Below, piece after piece: positions 31,366 to 42,107 of a stretch of DNA of 64,000 bases. A program made the position numbers and the translations under genes. The notes under the pieces are model-generated. The model worked only from the letters and a program-made list of their open reading frames with translations, was not told where the DNA came from and did not search any database. The stretch is from Sporothrix humicola (Eukaryota; Ascomycota; Sordariomycetes; Ophiostomatales; Ophiostomataceae). The stretch spans positions 124,001 through 188,000 of the forward strand of contig WNYE01000078.1 of the NCBI GenBank assembly GCA_021396245.1, given 5' to 3'. Within the stretch, counting starts at the first letter, position 1; the number at the start of each line of letters is the position of its first letter.

Positions 31366-32477
31366 TCAAACAGGCGGAGGCTGTCCCGCCAGGCAGTCAG
31401 GGGTAGTGGAAGAACATTGTTGTCATGAACAATCGTTTGGAATCTTCCTTTTCTTTTCAAAAGTTATCATGCCTTTCTTATTTATTTCAACTGATTCTCA
31501 AATTTATTTCTTTTGCCATGATGATTGAACTTCGCTTGCTTTATCACTCTCACGCAATGTGATCCTAGTCGTAGATAATCATGTATTTCAATCGATTCAC
31601 GACAAATCAAACAAACATCTTTTCGAGATCATTAATTAGACAACCATCTCAAGATCGCCGCCCTTTATTCATAAACCGGGTAAGATGTCAAATAAATTCC
31701 GTGTCGGCCGACAATTAATACAGCCATCGTCTGAACTATGTGCAGTACACAATCTTCAAGGCACAGTAATGCAACCACTTTAAACACGGCTTGTCGCTGC
31801 CGATGCGGCAATGGCCTTTGGAAGCATTCCCCTCTTTTTACGCTCTTCTTCCACCCTTTTTCCTTTCCCGTGCCGAGTGACGCAAAATACTACAGTTGTC
31901 ACGAATCTTGGCAGTCTTCCCCGAATTGCACCTTCCTGTGTGGGCAGGCGCTGGAGTCAAAGTGGACACCAAGCCCAACAACCCTGACAAACCCCTCCGA
32001 TAACGACAGCTGTGAGGAGCTTGTTAGCTATCGGCGGGAAGGATGAGAGAACCAGAGCAAAATCAAGGCGGAAACCTGCGCAAGCTTCCCCAGCCTCTCA
32101 GCGATTGCGGTCCCCTGGCGGGTGGTGCACGGTTAGGCGGGATTGGCGGCCTTAGCGCTGTTTCTCCCCTCTCACACGACCCCCAAATTGTGGTTGCCCC
32201 TGGAGCCGTGCCTGGCAGTAGCTGACTGGCATCCTGGAGCAGCGTCATTTGCGACGCTAAAACAAGAGGGGGCGGCTGGCCGCAGCACTGCCGCAGATAA
32301 GCTCCTTCCGTCTTGGTCTTCGCTTCGTGTGTTCGTCTTGCTTTCGTCTGCCTTCTGACTCTTTCCATCTTTCACTTTAGAACTCTCCTGTCTTCAAACC
32401 CTTCCCTATTCACAACCAACTTTCTCGCCCTCACCTCTCAACCCCCCGAATCCAACCTCATCGCCTCCTCACACACA
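31366..32477. other. intergenic region upstream of M18 peptidase
   Basis: About 1.1 kb. AT-rich 3' UTR-like sequence runs to about 31750, then pyrimidine-rich leader sequence runs up to the ATG at 32478. No gene is seen. Confidence 0.5.
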
Positions 32478-34271
32478 ATGGCTCGCCGCGACGCCCAGAC
32501 CGAGTTGCCGATGCGCTACCACACCTTGCGCCCGGCAACATCGTACCGCGAGCAGCTCAACCAGCGCTTTACCTCGGGCTCGTACTCGTCGTCTCCGATT
32601 TCCGCCATGTCCCAAGCTCCTTCGGTGGCCTCGTCGTCGGCCTCGTCCTCCGCTTTCTCGACACCGACCTCCTCTCCTCCTCTGGCCGCCGCCAACCCCG
32701 GCGCCATCTACCGCTCGCGCGAGTCGCAGTGCTACCACCAGACCGGCATGGCCGACCGTCCGGCCGCCGACAATGTCGTATGCTATTCCTGCGCCGACCG
32801 GATGACCGACATTGACATGCGGACGTGCCGCCTGGTGGAGCCGCCGGTAGGGGCAAAATCAAAGACGTGCGTGGTGTGCGCGTGGAAGCGCGGCGATGCG
32901 GCTGCCTTTACCAAGCCGTTCCTGCACTTTATCAGCGAGAACCCGACGGTCTTCCACGCTGTCGACTATTTCGAGAACCAGCTGGGCGACGCCGGCTTCG
33001 TCAAGCTCAGCGCCCGCGACGACTGGTCGTCCAAGATCGAGGCCGGCGGCAAGTACTATGTGACCCGCAACGGCAGTTCCCTCATCGCATTTACGGTCGG
33101 CGGCGCCTACATCCCCGGCAACGGCGTGGCCATTGTCGCCGGCCACATTGACGCCCTGACGGCCAAGCTCAAGCCCGTGAGCAGCAAGCCCACCAAGGCC
33201 GGCTACGAGCAGCTGGGCGTCGCCCCCTATGCGGGCGCGCTCAACGAGACGTGGTGGGACCGCGACCTGGCCATTGGCGGCCGCGTGGTCGTGCAGGACC
33301 CCAAGACCAAAAAGACACAGACGAAGCTGGTCAAGCTCGGCTGGCCGATTGCCAAGGTCGCGACGCTGGCGCCGCACTTTGGCGTGTCCATGACGGGCAG
33401 CGGCAACAAGGAGACGCAGATGGTGCCGATTATCGGCCTGGACGGCCCCGGCGAGGCGATCCAGGGCGCCAACGCGTTCGTGGCCAAGCAGCCGCCCAAG
33501 CTCGTCAAGCTGATTGCCGGCGAGCTCGGCATCGACGACTACAGCGCGATCCTGCACTGGGAGCTCGAGCTGTACGACCACCAGCCCGCCACGGTGCTGG
33601 GCGTCGACCGCGATCTGATCTCGGCCGGCCGCATCGACGACAAGATCTGCTCGTGGTCCGCGCTGACGGCGCTGCTGCGCGCCGAGGACAACGACGCCTC
33701 GGGCGTCATCCGGATGGCCGCGCTGTTTGACGACGAGGAGATTGGCAGTCTGCTGCGCCAGGGCGCCAAAGGCAACTTTATGCCCATCACGATCGAGCGC
33801 GCCGTCGAGGCCCTGGCGGGAAGCAGCCTCGGCCCTGGTCTGGTCGGCCGCACCTATGCCGCCTCCTACCTCGTGTCGGCCGACGTCACCCACGCCGTCC
33901 ACCCCAACTTCGCCAGCAACTACCTGGACGACCATGCCCCGCAGCTCAACGTGGGCATCACCGTTGCCTACGACTCCAACGGCCACATGACCACCGACAG
34001 CGTGTCGACCGCCATCCTCGCCCGCGTCGCCGAGCTGTCTGGCAGCACCCTCCAGCGCTTCATGATCCGCAACGACTCCCGCAGCGGCGGCACCATTGGC
34101 CCCTCGCTGAGCAGCATGATGGGCGTGCGCAGCATCGATGCCGGCATCCCCCAGCTCAGCATGCACAGCATCCGCGCGACGACCGGCGCCCTGGACCCCG
34201 GCCTGGGCGTGCAGCTGTTCCAGGGTTTCTTTGAGCACTACGAGAAGGTCGACGGCGAGTGGCAGGAGTGA
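32478..34271 (+). CDS. M18 aspartyl aminopeptidase (vacuolar Ape1/Lap4-like) with Cys-rich N-terminal extension
   Basis: Single exon, 597 aa from the ATG at 32478; the frame is open upstream but leader-like. Metal-site residues of family M18 are all present: H223 in AGHIDALT, D387 in SAGRIDDK, E420/E421 in FDDEEIGS, D469 in SADVTHAVHPNF and H563 in MHSIRA. These dinuclear-zinc enzymes remove N-terminal residues and form large dodecamers. Fungal members act in the vacuole or are cytosol-to-vacuole cargo. The N-terminus has a Ser/Ala-rich linker and then C85, C102-x2-C105, C117 and C131-x2-C134, a zinc-ribbon-like arrangement not expected in M18 enzymes. No splice pair that keeps the downstream frame removes it. 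A fungal-specific insertion is the likely explanation. Confidence 0.9.
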   Translation: MARRDAQTELPMRYHTLRPATSYREQLNQRFTSGSYSSSPISAMSQAPSVASSSASSSAFSTPTSSPPLAAANPGAIYRSRESQCYHQTGMADRPAADNVVCYSCADRMTDIDMRTCRLVEPPVGAKSKTCVVCAWKRGDAAAFTKPFLHFISENPTVFHAVDYFENQLGDAGFVKLSARDDWSSKIEAGGKYYVTRNGSSLIAFTVGGAYIPGNGVAIVAGHIDALTAKLKPVSSKPTKAGYEQLGVAPYAGALNETWWDRDLAIGGRVVVQDPKTKKTQTKLVKLGWPIAKVATLAPHFGVSMTGSGNKETQMVPIIGLDGPGEAIQGANAFVAKQPPKLVKLIAGELGIDDYSAILHWELELYDHQPATVLGVDRDLISAGRIDDKICSWSALTALLRAEDNDASGVIRMAALFDDEEIGSLLRQGAKGNFMPITIERAVEALAGSSLGPGLVGRTYAASYLVSADVTHAVHPNFASNYLDDHAPQLNVGITVAYDSNGHMTTDSVSTAILARVAELSGSTLQRFMIRNDSRSGGTIGPSLSSMMGVRSIDAGIPQLSMHSIRATTGALDPGLGVQLFQGFFEHYEKVDGEWQE

Positions 34272-35520
34272 ACAAAGGAGGGGGTAATATTTTATGACAG
34301 ATCTGAGTGGATAATCTGATTGGATAGTTTGCATGGTGGTGTACAGAGCATAGATATCTGCATATATTGAATACCATATTCCATAAGTTTTTCTTGTTTC
34401 CCCTTGAACTCACCACAGAGACCAATCGATATCGACAGAATTGTATGACAGAACGAGGTGCCGACAACAGCAGCTATTCCTCAATGGGACAAGATATCGC
34501 GTTCGCTTTCTAAGACAAGGCCGTTCCATATCTTGTGGCGTTTTGTGGCCCTTTCCAGAGTACTTATCTCGAGATTCTTATCTGATCGTGTTTGGTGTTT
34601 GGTCTAGACTTTTTTGAAAGGCCCTGAAAACGCCCCATAACCACGTTTTTTTACAGGAGCTCGGTTGTAGCGGAGCTGGCCGGACTCAGCTCGCCAGCCT
34701 TGCAGCTGCCAAAAGCTCAGCTACAGTACAGCGCTAACAAAGTCTACGGGCGCGTCCGTGTAAGAGACCACACAAATGTTGACTGTGGTGAGAGGTTTTC
34801 CGTCGACCACCATATCGCGTGGCTGTTTTCTTTTCTCTTTTGTCAATAGTCTGAATTGTTTTCCAATTTCTGCAGTTTTTTGTTCACCTTTATCTGTCTG
34901 CCTGGCAGTTGACCTGAAGATTTTTCTTTTTCGCACCCCTTTCTACAGTCATTCCACCACTCTGTTGTTATCTCGACAGAATTCAATTAGGCACACGCTC
35001 TGTATCTTCATTTTCTTTCATTTTTTTTCTTCACTCTTTTCCTCGTCTCTGTCTCCTCTCTCATTATCGCATCCCGCATTTCGCCGTATTTTCTCGTGTG
35101 CTACACCAAACAGAGCTCTTGCCAAGTCCATCTAAACCACAAAGCTCGCTGTAGTTTCCTTGTAGTTTCGCTGTAACACCAAAGCCCAGCGATCGGCTCT
35201 CCCTTTGCTCCTTCCCGCTAACCAAACTCTGTTTGACGTCAGATCAGATTATGCCGCAGTTGGAGCTCAGCTCTTTCTCTCCCTTCTCTCTCCCTCTTGC
35301 TATTAAACTCTTCTCCCCTCTTCACCTTTCGGATATATAGACAAGGCTGCCCCTCACCTTGTCCATCACTTCCATCTCGGTCGATCAGCAAGCGACTTCT
35401 TCATAACATCACTTCAGACTGAGTAGACTGAATTGAATTGATCCAAGCTCACTGTCTTCACTCCCTCCCTCACTTCCAGTCCCCACATCTCCTCTCCTTT
35501 GTCCATCCGCACTCCTCAAA
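34272..35520. other. intergenic region with fasciclin-gene promoter
   Basis: About 1.25 kb. From about 34900 the plus strand is CT-rich, leading into a TATA-like element and a leader of about 180 bases before the ATG at 35521. No gene is seen. Confidence 0.5.
35331..35340 (+). promoter_or_regulatory. TATA-like promoter element of the fasciclin gene
   Basis: GGATATATAG follows a long CT-rich tract and precedes a pyrimidine-rich stretch where transcription would start. It lies about 185 bases before the ATG, and this arrangement is typical of strongly expressed ascomycete genes. Confidence 0.5.
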
Positions 35521-36912
35521 ATGAAGTTCCTCGCTTTTGCGGCCGTCGCGGGTGCGTTTGTCATCCCCGACGCCAGCATGGTCAACCAGCTGGTCCTGGC
35601 CGACAAGGAGGCTCCGGCAACATCGTCGGGCGTCGTCGATGCCATCAAGTCGGGTGTCGATGCCGTCGGCGAGTGGCTGAGAGACCACACTCCGGCATCG
35701 GGCTCGGATGCCAAGGCGTTCGACTCGCTCGATGAACTTAATGCCGACTTTGGCGCCGAGTCCTCGGACATGCCCGTCTTCGACCCGATCGTCGTCGGCG
35801 GCAAGGCCAAGACGTCCAACCTCACAATCTACCAGCTGATTTCCGGCTGCAACGTCACCACCAAGTTTGCCGCCCTCGTCAACGAGTTCCCGGCTGTCGT
35901 GGAGCTGTTGAACGCCACGGCCGCGGACCTGAACCACACACTGTTTGTGCCCGTCGACTCGGCCTTTGACGCCCTGCCCGGCGGCGGCCTCAACGAGACG
36001 ACGACGCCCAAGGCCGTCCGCGAAAACATTGTTCGCTACCACATCGGCCTCGGCGACCTGCCCTACAAGGTGCTCTTTGCCACGCACACCGTCGCCAGCG
36101 CCTACAACGAACCCCTGCTGGGCGGCGAGGCCCAGCGGCTGCGCGTGCGTTTCGAGAAGAAGCTCGGCGTGCGTGTCAACTTTGCCGCCAAGATCGTGGC
36201 GCCCAACTTTGTCGCGGCCAACGGCGTCCTGCACGCTCTGGACACGGTCCTGGTGCCTCCCACGTTTGTCGGCCGCCAGTTGTCGTTTGTGCCCGACCAC
36301 TACAGCACGCTGCTGCTGGCCATGCAGGTCAGCAATTTCACCCAGTTCATCCACGGCCTGACCAACCTCAACGGCTCAACGGTGCTGGCGCCCTCCAACG
36401 CGGCCTTTACGCTGCTCGGCCCCGAGCTCAACGCCTTCTTGTTTAACACGCCCCGCGGCCTCAAGTACCTGCACGCCCTGCTGCGCTACCAGACCGTGCC
36501 CAATGCCACCGTCTACTCGGACGCCTTTTATGGCCCGCCCGAGCTGGCTCCGTCGCCGTCGAGCGCCATTGGCGGCGGCCTCATCGAGCGCCTCCACTAC
36601 CAGCTGCCCACCCTCCTGGGCAACGCCACTGTTTCCCTGAATGTGACTTCGGTCCCCGGCTACACGGCCATGATGGTCAACAACAAGGTGCGCGTCTCCG
36701 TCCAGGACGGCGTGGCCAAGAACGGCGTGATCCAGGAGGTGGACCGCGTCGTCTTCCCGCCGCCGCAGGCATCCACAATCCCCGGCAACCCGTGGGCCGA
36801 CCCCCCGGTGCAGACGGTGGCTGACCTGGTGGCGCGACTGTCGCCGTACGTCGAGGACGACGAGGAGGAGACAGTTGTCCCCGCACCTGGCAAGCCGATC
36901 GGCGAGCTGTAA
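35521..36912 (+). CDS. secreted protein with two fasciclin (FAS1) domains
   Basis: Single exon, 463 aa. The N-terminus (MKFLAFAAVAGAFVIPDA) is a short secretion signal. Two FAS1 repeats follow. The first covers about residues 100-255 and includes LNHTLFVPVDSAF and ANGVLHALDTVLVPP. The second covers about 258-420 and includes STVLAPSNAAFTLL and KNGVIQEVDRVVFPPP. About ten N-glycosylation sequons are visible. There is no C-terminal hydrophobic tail, so a GPI anchor is unlikely and the protein is probably free or wall-associated. FAS1 proteins act in adhesion and matrix contacts; fungal members are often linked to cell walls. The family is recognised, the specific role is not. Confidence 0.9.
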   Translation: MKFLAFAAVAGAFVIPDASMVNQLVLADKEAPATSSGVVDAIKSGVDAVGEWLRDHTPASGSDAKAFDSLDELNADFGAESSDMPVFDPIVVGGKAKTSNLTIYQLISGCNVTTKFAALVNEFPAVVELLNATAADLNHTLFVPVDSAFDALPGGGLNETTTPKAVRENIVRYHIGLGDLPYKVLFATHTVASAYNEPLLGGEAQRLRVRFEKKLGVRVNFAAKIVAPNFVAANGVLHALDTVLVPPTFVGRQLSFVPDHYSTLLLAMQVSNFTQFIHGLTNLNGSTVLAPSNAAFTLLGPELNAFLFNTPRGLKYLHALLRYQTVPNATVYSDAFYGPPELAPSPSSAIGGGLIERLHYQLPTLLGNATVSLNVTSVPGYTAMMVNNKVRVSVQDGVAKNGVIQEVDRVVFPPPQASTIPGNPWADPPVQTVADLVARLSPYVEDDEEETVVPAPGKPIGEL

Positions 36913-37093
36913 GTGTGGACTGAAAAAGAACAAAGAAACTGAACGAGTGTACGATCACTGCGTGTAAGCAATTATAGATTGAAGACAGAGGGAGGAATCC
37001 ATCATGGTTATAGCATACAAAAGCGTCTGATTTATCTTATTTCTCAAATTGATATCTTTTTTTTAAAAATAAAGAAACTACAACAGTTTTGTT

Positions 37094-38284
37094 CTAAAAT
37101 GTGTTCCATACAGAGTGCATAAACGATAGAGCCAGTGCATTGGCTTTTGGGTCACTCACAGGCACCAGCTGCGTGGCAAAGAAGGCTGCCCTCTTCCTCT
37201 CGCGGTTCACAGCCCACATCACGTTTGGCATGCCTTCCCAAGTGACCGTTCCCGGCGGAAGTGACGACACTGGGAGAGCCTCATCTTCAACAACCAAACC
37301 GCCAGCACTCCAGTTCACAGTAGGTCCCTCAACCTCATTTCCAGACGCCTTTCCAGTGACAAATCCATAGTTGTCCGTATCGCCCCTCAAGTTTCGGAGA
37401 GAAGCACTGTCTGGAACAAACTGGCCAGTCAAGAGCAGGTCATAATGTGCCTTGTCTTTGAGAAGGACGGGCGACGAAGCCAGCACTGCACTCAGTATAG
37501 CTCCAACATCCGAGATGCTGCACGCGAGACCCTGGCCGATGCCGTCACCGTCAACAAGACTCGACTTTCCGTCCTCGCCCGTCACTCTCTCGACCATCTG
37601 CAGTCGTCGTTGCCAGACATTTTCCGCCTGTCTTGGGGTGTAAGACGACGACTTCATCCCCAGAGGGTCAAATATCGTGGACTGCACATGCGCCACAAAC
37701 GATGCCGCACCCGAGGCCCGCGTCACCAGCAGCTGTGTCCAGTGGATGCTGTTGCCGTACGCAAAACCCTCGCCGGGGTCGAACAGCAAGGGAACGGTGA
37801 ACAGTCGGGCAATCATGTGGACCGACTCGTCGTCCACGGGGACGCCCATGGTCTCGACGGCACGATTGGCCGCCCCCTCGCCGAACCGCTTGTCAATCGC
37901 ATCGTGCTCAGACAGGCCGCTGGCGTGGAGGAGGAGGTGCCTCAAAGTGATGGGTCGAGATGGCTCCCGTAGCTGGCCGTCGCCCTCAATCACCTTGCAC
38001 AGCTTGAGTTCGGGAAGGTGGTCGTAGACGGGAGCATCCAGCTCCAAAACGCCCCTCTCCACCAGCTGCAGTGCCGCAATGTGTGTAATCACCTTGCCTG
38101 CCGAGCCCATTGAGACTGTGCTGTCTTCGTCGAGAAGCGGTGCATCCTCACCCAAAATCTGACGGCCGGCGGCGTGTCTGTACAGAGTCTTGCCCTCGTC
38201 GTCGACAACAATGGCCAAGGCTCCAAGGATGTCCTGTTTCGACAAATCCGTCGCCTCGGCCAGCCGGCGCTCAAAGTTGTCCAT
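37094..38284 (-). CDS. class C beta-lactamase-like serine hydrolase
   Basis: Single exon, 396 aa. It has the penicillin-binding-protein/class C fold signatures: S61-A-G-K64 (SxxK nucleophile and base) and Y176-G-N178 (YxN), with RHLLLHASGL in the usual helix after motif 1. No secretion signal is visible. In fungi this family is mostly esterases and transacylases such as LovD-type enzymes, not antibiotic-inactivating enzymes, so a small-molecule or ester substrate is more likely than a beta-lactam. It is convergent with the fasciclin gene, the two stops being about 180 bases apart. It is divergent from nudE, with about 1.7 kb between the starts. Confidence 0.88.
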   Translation of the reverse strand: MDNFERRLAEATDLSKQDILGALAIVVDDEGKTLYRHAAGRQILGEDAPLLDEDSTVSMGSAGKVITHIAALQLVERGVLELDAPVYDHLPELKLCKVIEGDGQLREPSRPITLRHLLLHASGLSEHDAIDKRFGEGAANRAVETMGVPVDDESVHMIARLFTVPLLFDPGEGFAYGNSIHWTQLLVTRASGAASFVAHVQSTIFDPLGMKSSSYTPRQAENVWQRRLQMVERVTGEDGKSSLVDGDGIGQGLACSISDVGAILSAVLASSPVLLKDKAHYDLLLTGQFVPDSASLRNLRGDTDNYGFVTGKASGNEVEGPTVNWSAGGLVVEDEALPVSSLPPGTVTWEGMPNVMWAVNRERKRAAFFATQLVPVSDPKANALALSFMHSVWNTF

Positions 38285-40026
38285 GGCGATAAAAAATAAG
38301 AGGTGTGATGCTTGTTGATAGTGCCGATTAGCGCCAACAGTTGTTTACTCGCGTGTTGTCAAGGCTGTCAATGTCAACCGATGTCAGCGCTATTGGATGC
38401 ACCTGTGGTAGTACAAGTCAACATCAATGTCAACAATCAATAGCACACTCACATAAGTACTAATATTCACAAATCAGAGTATGGGGCGGTAACAGACATG
38501 ATATAATTCCAGAGTGACGTCTTCCCGCCTTTTTAACCTCAGCCCTCTCGCCTCGGATATATCGATATTAAGGCGGACAAAACGATTAATGGAAATGATC
38601 TTCTGAAACTCCTCTGCTTTCTGGCTAATCTGCACTACCTATGCCAGTTTAAGCAGGTCACAACGAGGCATAACAAGGGGCAGTGCGCGTCTTACTGGAT
38701 GCGATAGGAGGGGAAATAGGCGACGCGGCTGGCTTGACATCTTGAAGGCGACTGTGATATTCTGAGCGTTGTACTCTGTCCTCCGTTTTCAAACACATTT
38801 TCTCTCTTCTGCCTGACGACCTATTTAAAGCATCCTGGACGTCCCACGTGTAATATTCTGCGACTGGACAGCCAACGTACTCCGTACAAGATCTCACAAG
38901 GCCCTGGAGCCTATCATCATCCCTACCCACTCAACTGACTGTTAATGGCCCATCCCCTCCACAGCCAAAATTAACGTGAAACAGTGTTTAGGTTGGGATG
39001 CGTCTCCTTTTTTATGCATCAAAGCTTGATGTCGTTGGGTGGCAATCGACTGTGAGAAGACATGACAATTATCAGTAAAGTGTGTGAAGGCCAAAGAAAA
39101 TCGCAAAAATTCAGTCATAATGCTGCACTACACATCACGCGTGTTGTTGTCGTCTTGTTGTTGTGTTGCATCACCGTTAATAGGCAGCTAAATTGTCTAA
39201 ATTGTCCGAACGGCAACACGAACAACAAATGTAAATAGACCGAGGACAGGCGCTGTAAGCACTGTATCCGCTGGCGCTCTAGCGGGGAAACGGCCACAGT
39301 AAACCCCTTGCAGTCCCCTGTAGCTCCCTGTCTCTCCTGCATGCCCTTCCAGCGCCCGTGCCTGATTGGCCCGCCCTAGTGTGCACGGTTGCCCGTGGTA
39401 GCAAACACGGCCCAATCAGGATTAGCGCTATGCCAGCACAAGGAGGAGTGGGCCAAACATGCGTGCTGTCTCTCACAAGCCCAGTCCTTTTTCGAAAACG
39501 GACAAAAACAGAAGGCGGGCTGGGTTATTACGAGAAACGGGGGCCCTCCTTCCCTTTCCTGTGTACATCGACAACGACAACGACGACAACCCACGACAAC
39601 GATCTCGTCACCGACGACGACGAGAACGACGACAAACGCCGCTGCGCCGCAAACGTCTCGACCTTTTGCCGACGCCCGCCCTCAACAACTGGGCGCTTCC
39701 CCGACAGTCGCAGCACACCGACAGCCTGCGACAAAAGACGACAACACGACGCCAACCCCACGATCCGAGACGACAACAAAAACTGACGACAACAGAACAA
39801 CAACGACAAACGACGATATTACGACAAGCTGGGGACAATATCCAGCACGGAGACAAGACAGGACCATCGTAGCGACATTCTCAACCTCTAAATCGGTCAC
39901 CGCTCTTCCGGACCGACACCGCCTCTTCCGGACCGCGTTGACTTGAGTCTGACTTTTTGTCACAAAAGTTGAGACCTTGATCAAACGTCGATACGACTGT
40001 GAACAACAACACAACCACCACCGAGG
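38285..40026. other. divergent promoter region between hydrolase and nudE
   Basis: About 1.7 kb. The stretch from about 39550 to 39830 is rich in CGACAA-type repeats and open in several frames as Thr/Arg/Gln-rich sequence. This is the nudE leader, not a gene. No other feature is seen. Confidence 0.5.
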
Positions 40027-42107
40027 ATGGCCGAACCACCCTCGTCCCCTCCGAGCGGGGACACCAGCACCGAAGATGCCCTGTCGTGGTACAAGTCGCA
40101 GTACGAACAGCTCGAGCACGAACTGATCGAGTTCCGCGAGTCCAGCCGTGAACTCGAGGCCGAGCTGGAGAAGGACCTCGACGCCGCCGACAAGCGTGAG
40201 CGCACGCTGCGGGAGAAGGCCGAGGGGCTCGAGTATGAAGTGGATGAGTGGAAGGTGAGCACAGGCCCCCAGGAAGTCGAAAGCGTCACCATGGCGATGT
40301 GACCAAATACTAACCCGTGGCTTAGAAAAAATACAAGGAGTCCAAGGCAGAGGCCAACGCCGCGCAGAACACACTCGAAAAGGAAATCACAACCCTGCGC
40401 GACACCAACCGCACGCTCCAGCTGCGCCTCCGGGACACCGAGGTGGCCAACGACGACTTTGAGCGCCAGGCTCGCAACACCACCTCGTCCCTGGAAGACC
40501 TCGAGTCAAAGTACAATGTCGCCATCGAGCGCGGCGTTCTCCTTGAGGAAGAAATCAAGATGGGCGAGCAGGAGCGCGAGACCCTGAGAGTCGACGCCCA
40601 GCGCCTGCGCGAGGAGCTGTCCGACCTCAAGATCGAGGCCGAGATCCTCCAATCCAAGATCACCAAGATGCAGGAGCAGCAGCGCGAGGACGAGCGGGCC
40701 GCCGAAGAAGAGGCGCTCGCCGAAGCCGCCGAGGCTCGTGCCCGCCACCACCATCTTTCAGCGATCTCCACCGACCTGTCCGTGCTCTCCGTGCCCGAGT
40801 CGCCCACCTTTGACCACTCGCCCAATTCTACCGCCAGCTCACCCCTCATCACCACACCGCCCGACGCCAAGTCGCTGTCTGCCGCCGGCTCTGTCGCCGA
40901 CGCCCAGGACCTGTCCATGTCATCACCGCCCCTCTCCGACGCAGCAACCGCTCCCACCGTCTCCAAGCCGCTGCGCAAACAGACACTCGCCAAGTCTTCC
41001 ACCTCGACCCCCATCCCACCACTCGGCCGCACGCCTGGCCCCATGCGCAAATCAAGATTGCCCTCGTCCGAGTTTGGCGCCGGTGCCACCTCGACCCCGC
41101 GGCCCAAGGCCCTGGGCTCTTCCATCTCCTCAGCATCGGGTGCACGCCCGCTCGGCAGCCGCGTGGCCACGACGTCCGCCGCCACGCGCACACCCGCATC
41201 ACGCACAACTGCTGGCGGCGCGACTGGCACAGCCGGCCCCAAGACGGGCGCCCGCGCCACCTCGCACAAACTGCCCTCCTCCAACTCGCTCTCCCACATC
41301 CGCTCCCTCACTGCCCAGATGCAGCGCCTCGAAGCCCGCGTCCAGTCCGCACGCTCAAAACTACCTGCCCCCATCAGCACCCCGCCACGCGCCTCGCCGC
41401 GCGGCTCCCTCGGTATGGGCCCCGCCTCAGGTCTGCCCTCAACGGTCACCATCCGCTCGCGCAAGCGCACCGTCGGCTCGGCCGCCTCGTCGGTCATTAG
41501 CGGCGACGACGCCACGCCCACACCCGCCAACCACATTTCCCGGCCCGCAGGCAGCAAGCACATGCCCCGACTCTCAACATCAGGCGTCTCTCGCCTATCC
41601 TTTGGCCCCCTGCCCAACCGCGGCGGCGAGTCCGAGTCCTCGCGGCCCAGCTCCCGCGCCAGCGTTTCCTCGTATGCTGCTGGCGGCAGTGGCATCGGCC
41701 GCCCTGCCAGCCGCAACGCCGACGCCCGTGACATGCCCCCGCCCCGGCCCATGTCCCGCACTTCGCTGTCCGGCGCCCGCACACCGCTGGGCCGCCCGCG
41801 CAGTTCGCTGGGCAGCAGCCTGCACGGCCACTCAATGAGCATGAGCATGAGCGGCGCGCCCGTCCAGAGCCTGCCAGAAGACGACGTCGTCATGGCCGGC
41901 GCCGAGGGCGAAGCGTTCCGGACACCCAGCCGCCGCGGCACGTACAGCAAGTACGAGATGGAGGCGGCGCTCAACAGCTCGACGTCCGGCATTCCGGCTC
42001 CTAGTGGAATCCCGATGCCCGGCAGCCGGCGGCAGAGCGGCGCCAACTCGGCACTGGGCTTCTCGTCGTCTGTCTCCAGCCGGCGAGCGAGCACGAGCAC
42101 AAAGTAG
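40027..42107 (+). CDS. nudE: NudE/NDEL1-like nuclear distribution protein (RO-11 orthologue)
   Basis: Two exons, 40027-40254 and 40326-42107, with a 71-nt intron, giving 669 aa. The first 200 or so residues are a near-continuous heptad coiled coil containing the family start (ALSWYKSQYEQLEHELIEFRESSRELE). This is the region by which NudE dimerises and binds the LIS1/NudF regulator of cytoplasmic dynein. The rest is Ser/Pro/Arg-rich and disordered, with many basic patches. In filamentous fungi NudE orthologues (nudE in Aspergillus, ro-11 in Neurospora) are needed for nuclear migration along hyphae. The antisense frame over this gene is open for about 590 codons because of base composition and is not a gene. 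Confidence 0.92.

Noticed and set aside
32778..32850. Possible 73-nt intron removing part of the Cys-rich M18 N-terminus
   Set aside because: GTATGC and TAG ends exist, but removing 73 nt would shift the frame away from the conserved peptidase domain.
32859..34334. 491-codon open frame antisense to the M18 peptidase
   Set aside because: Shadow of a GC-rich gene; His/Val/Gly-rich nonsense composition, no domain.
40322..42100. 592-codon open frame antisense to nudE
   Set aside because: Same cause: base composition of a Ser/Pro/Arg-rich gene. The predicted protein is low-complexity and unsupported.
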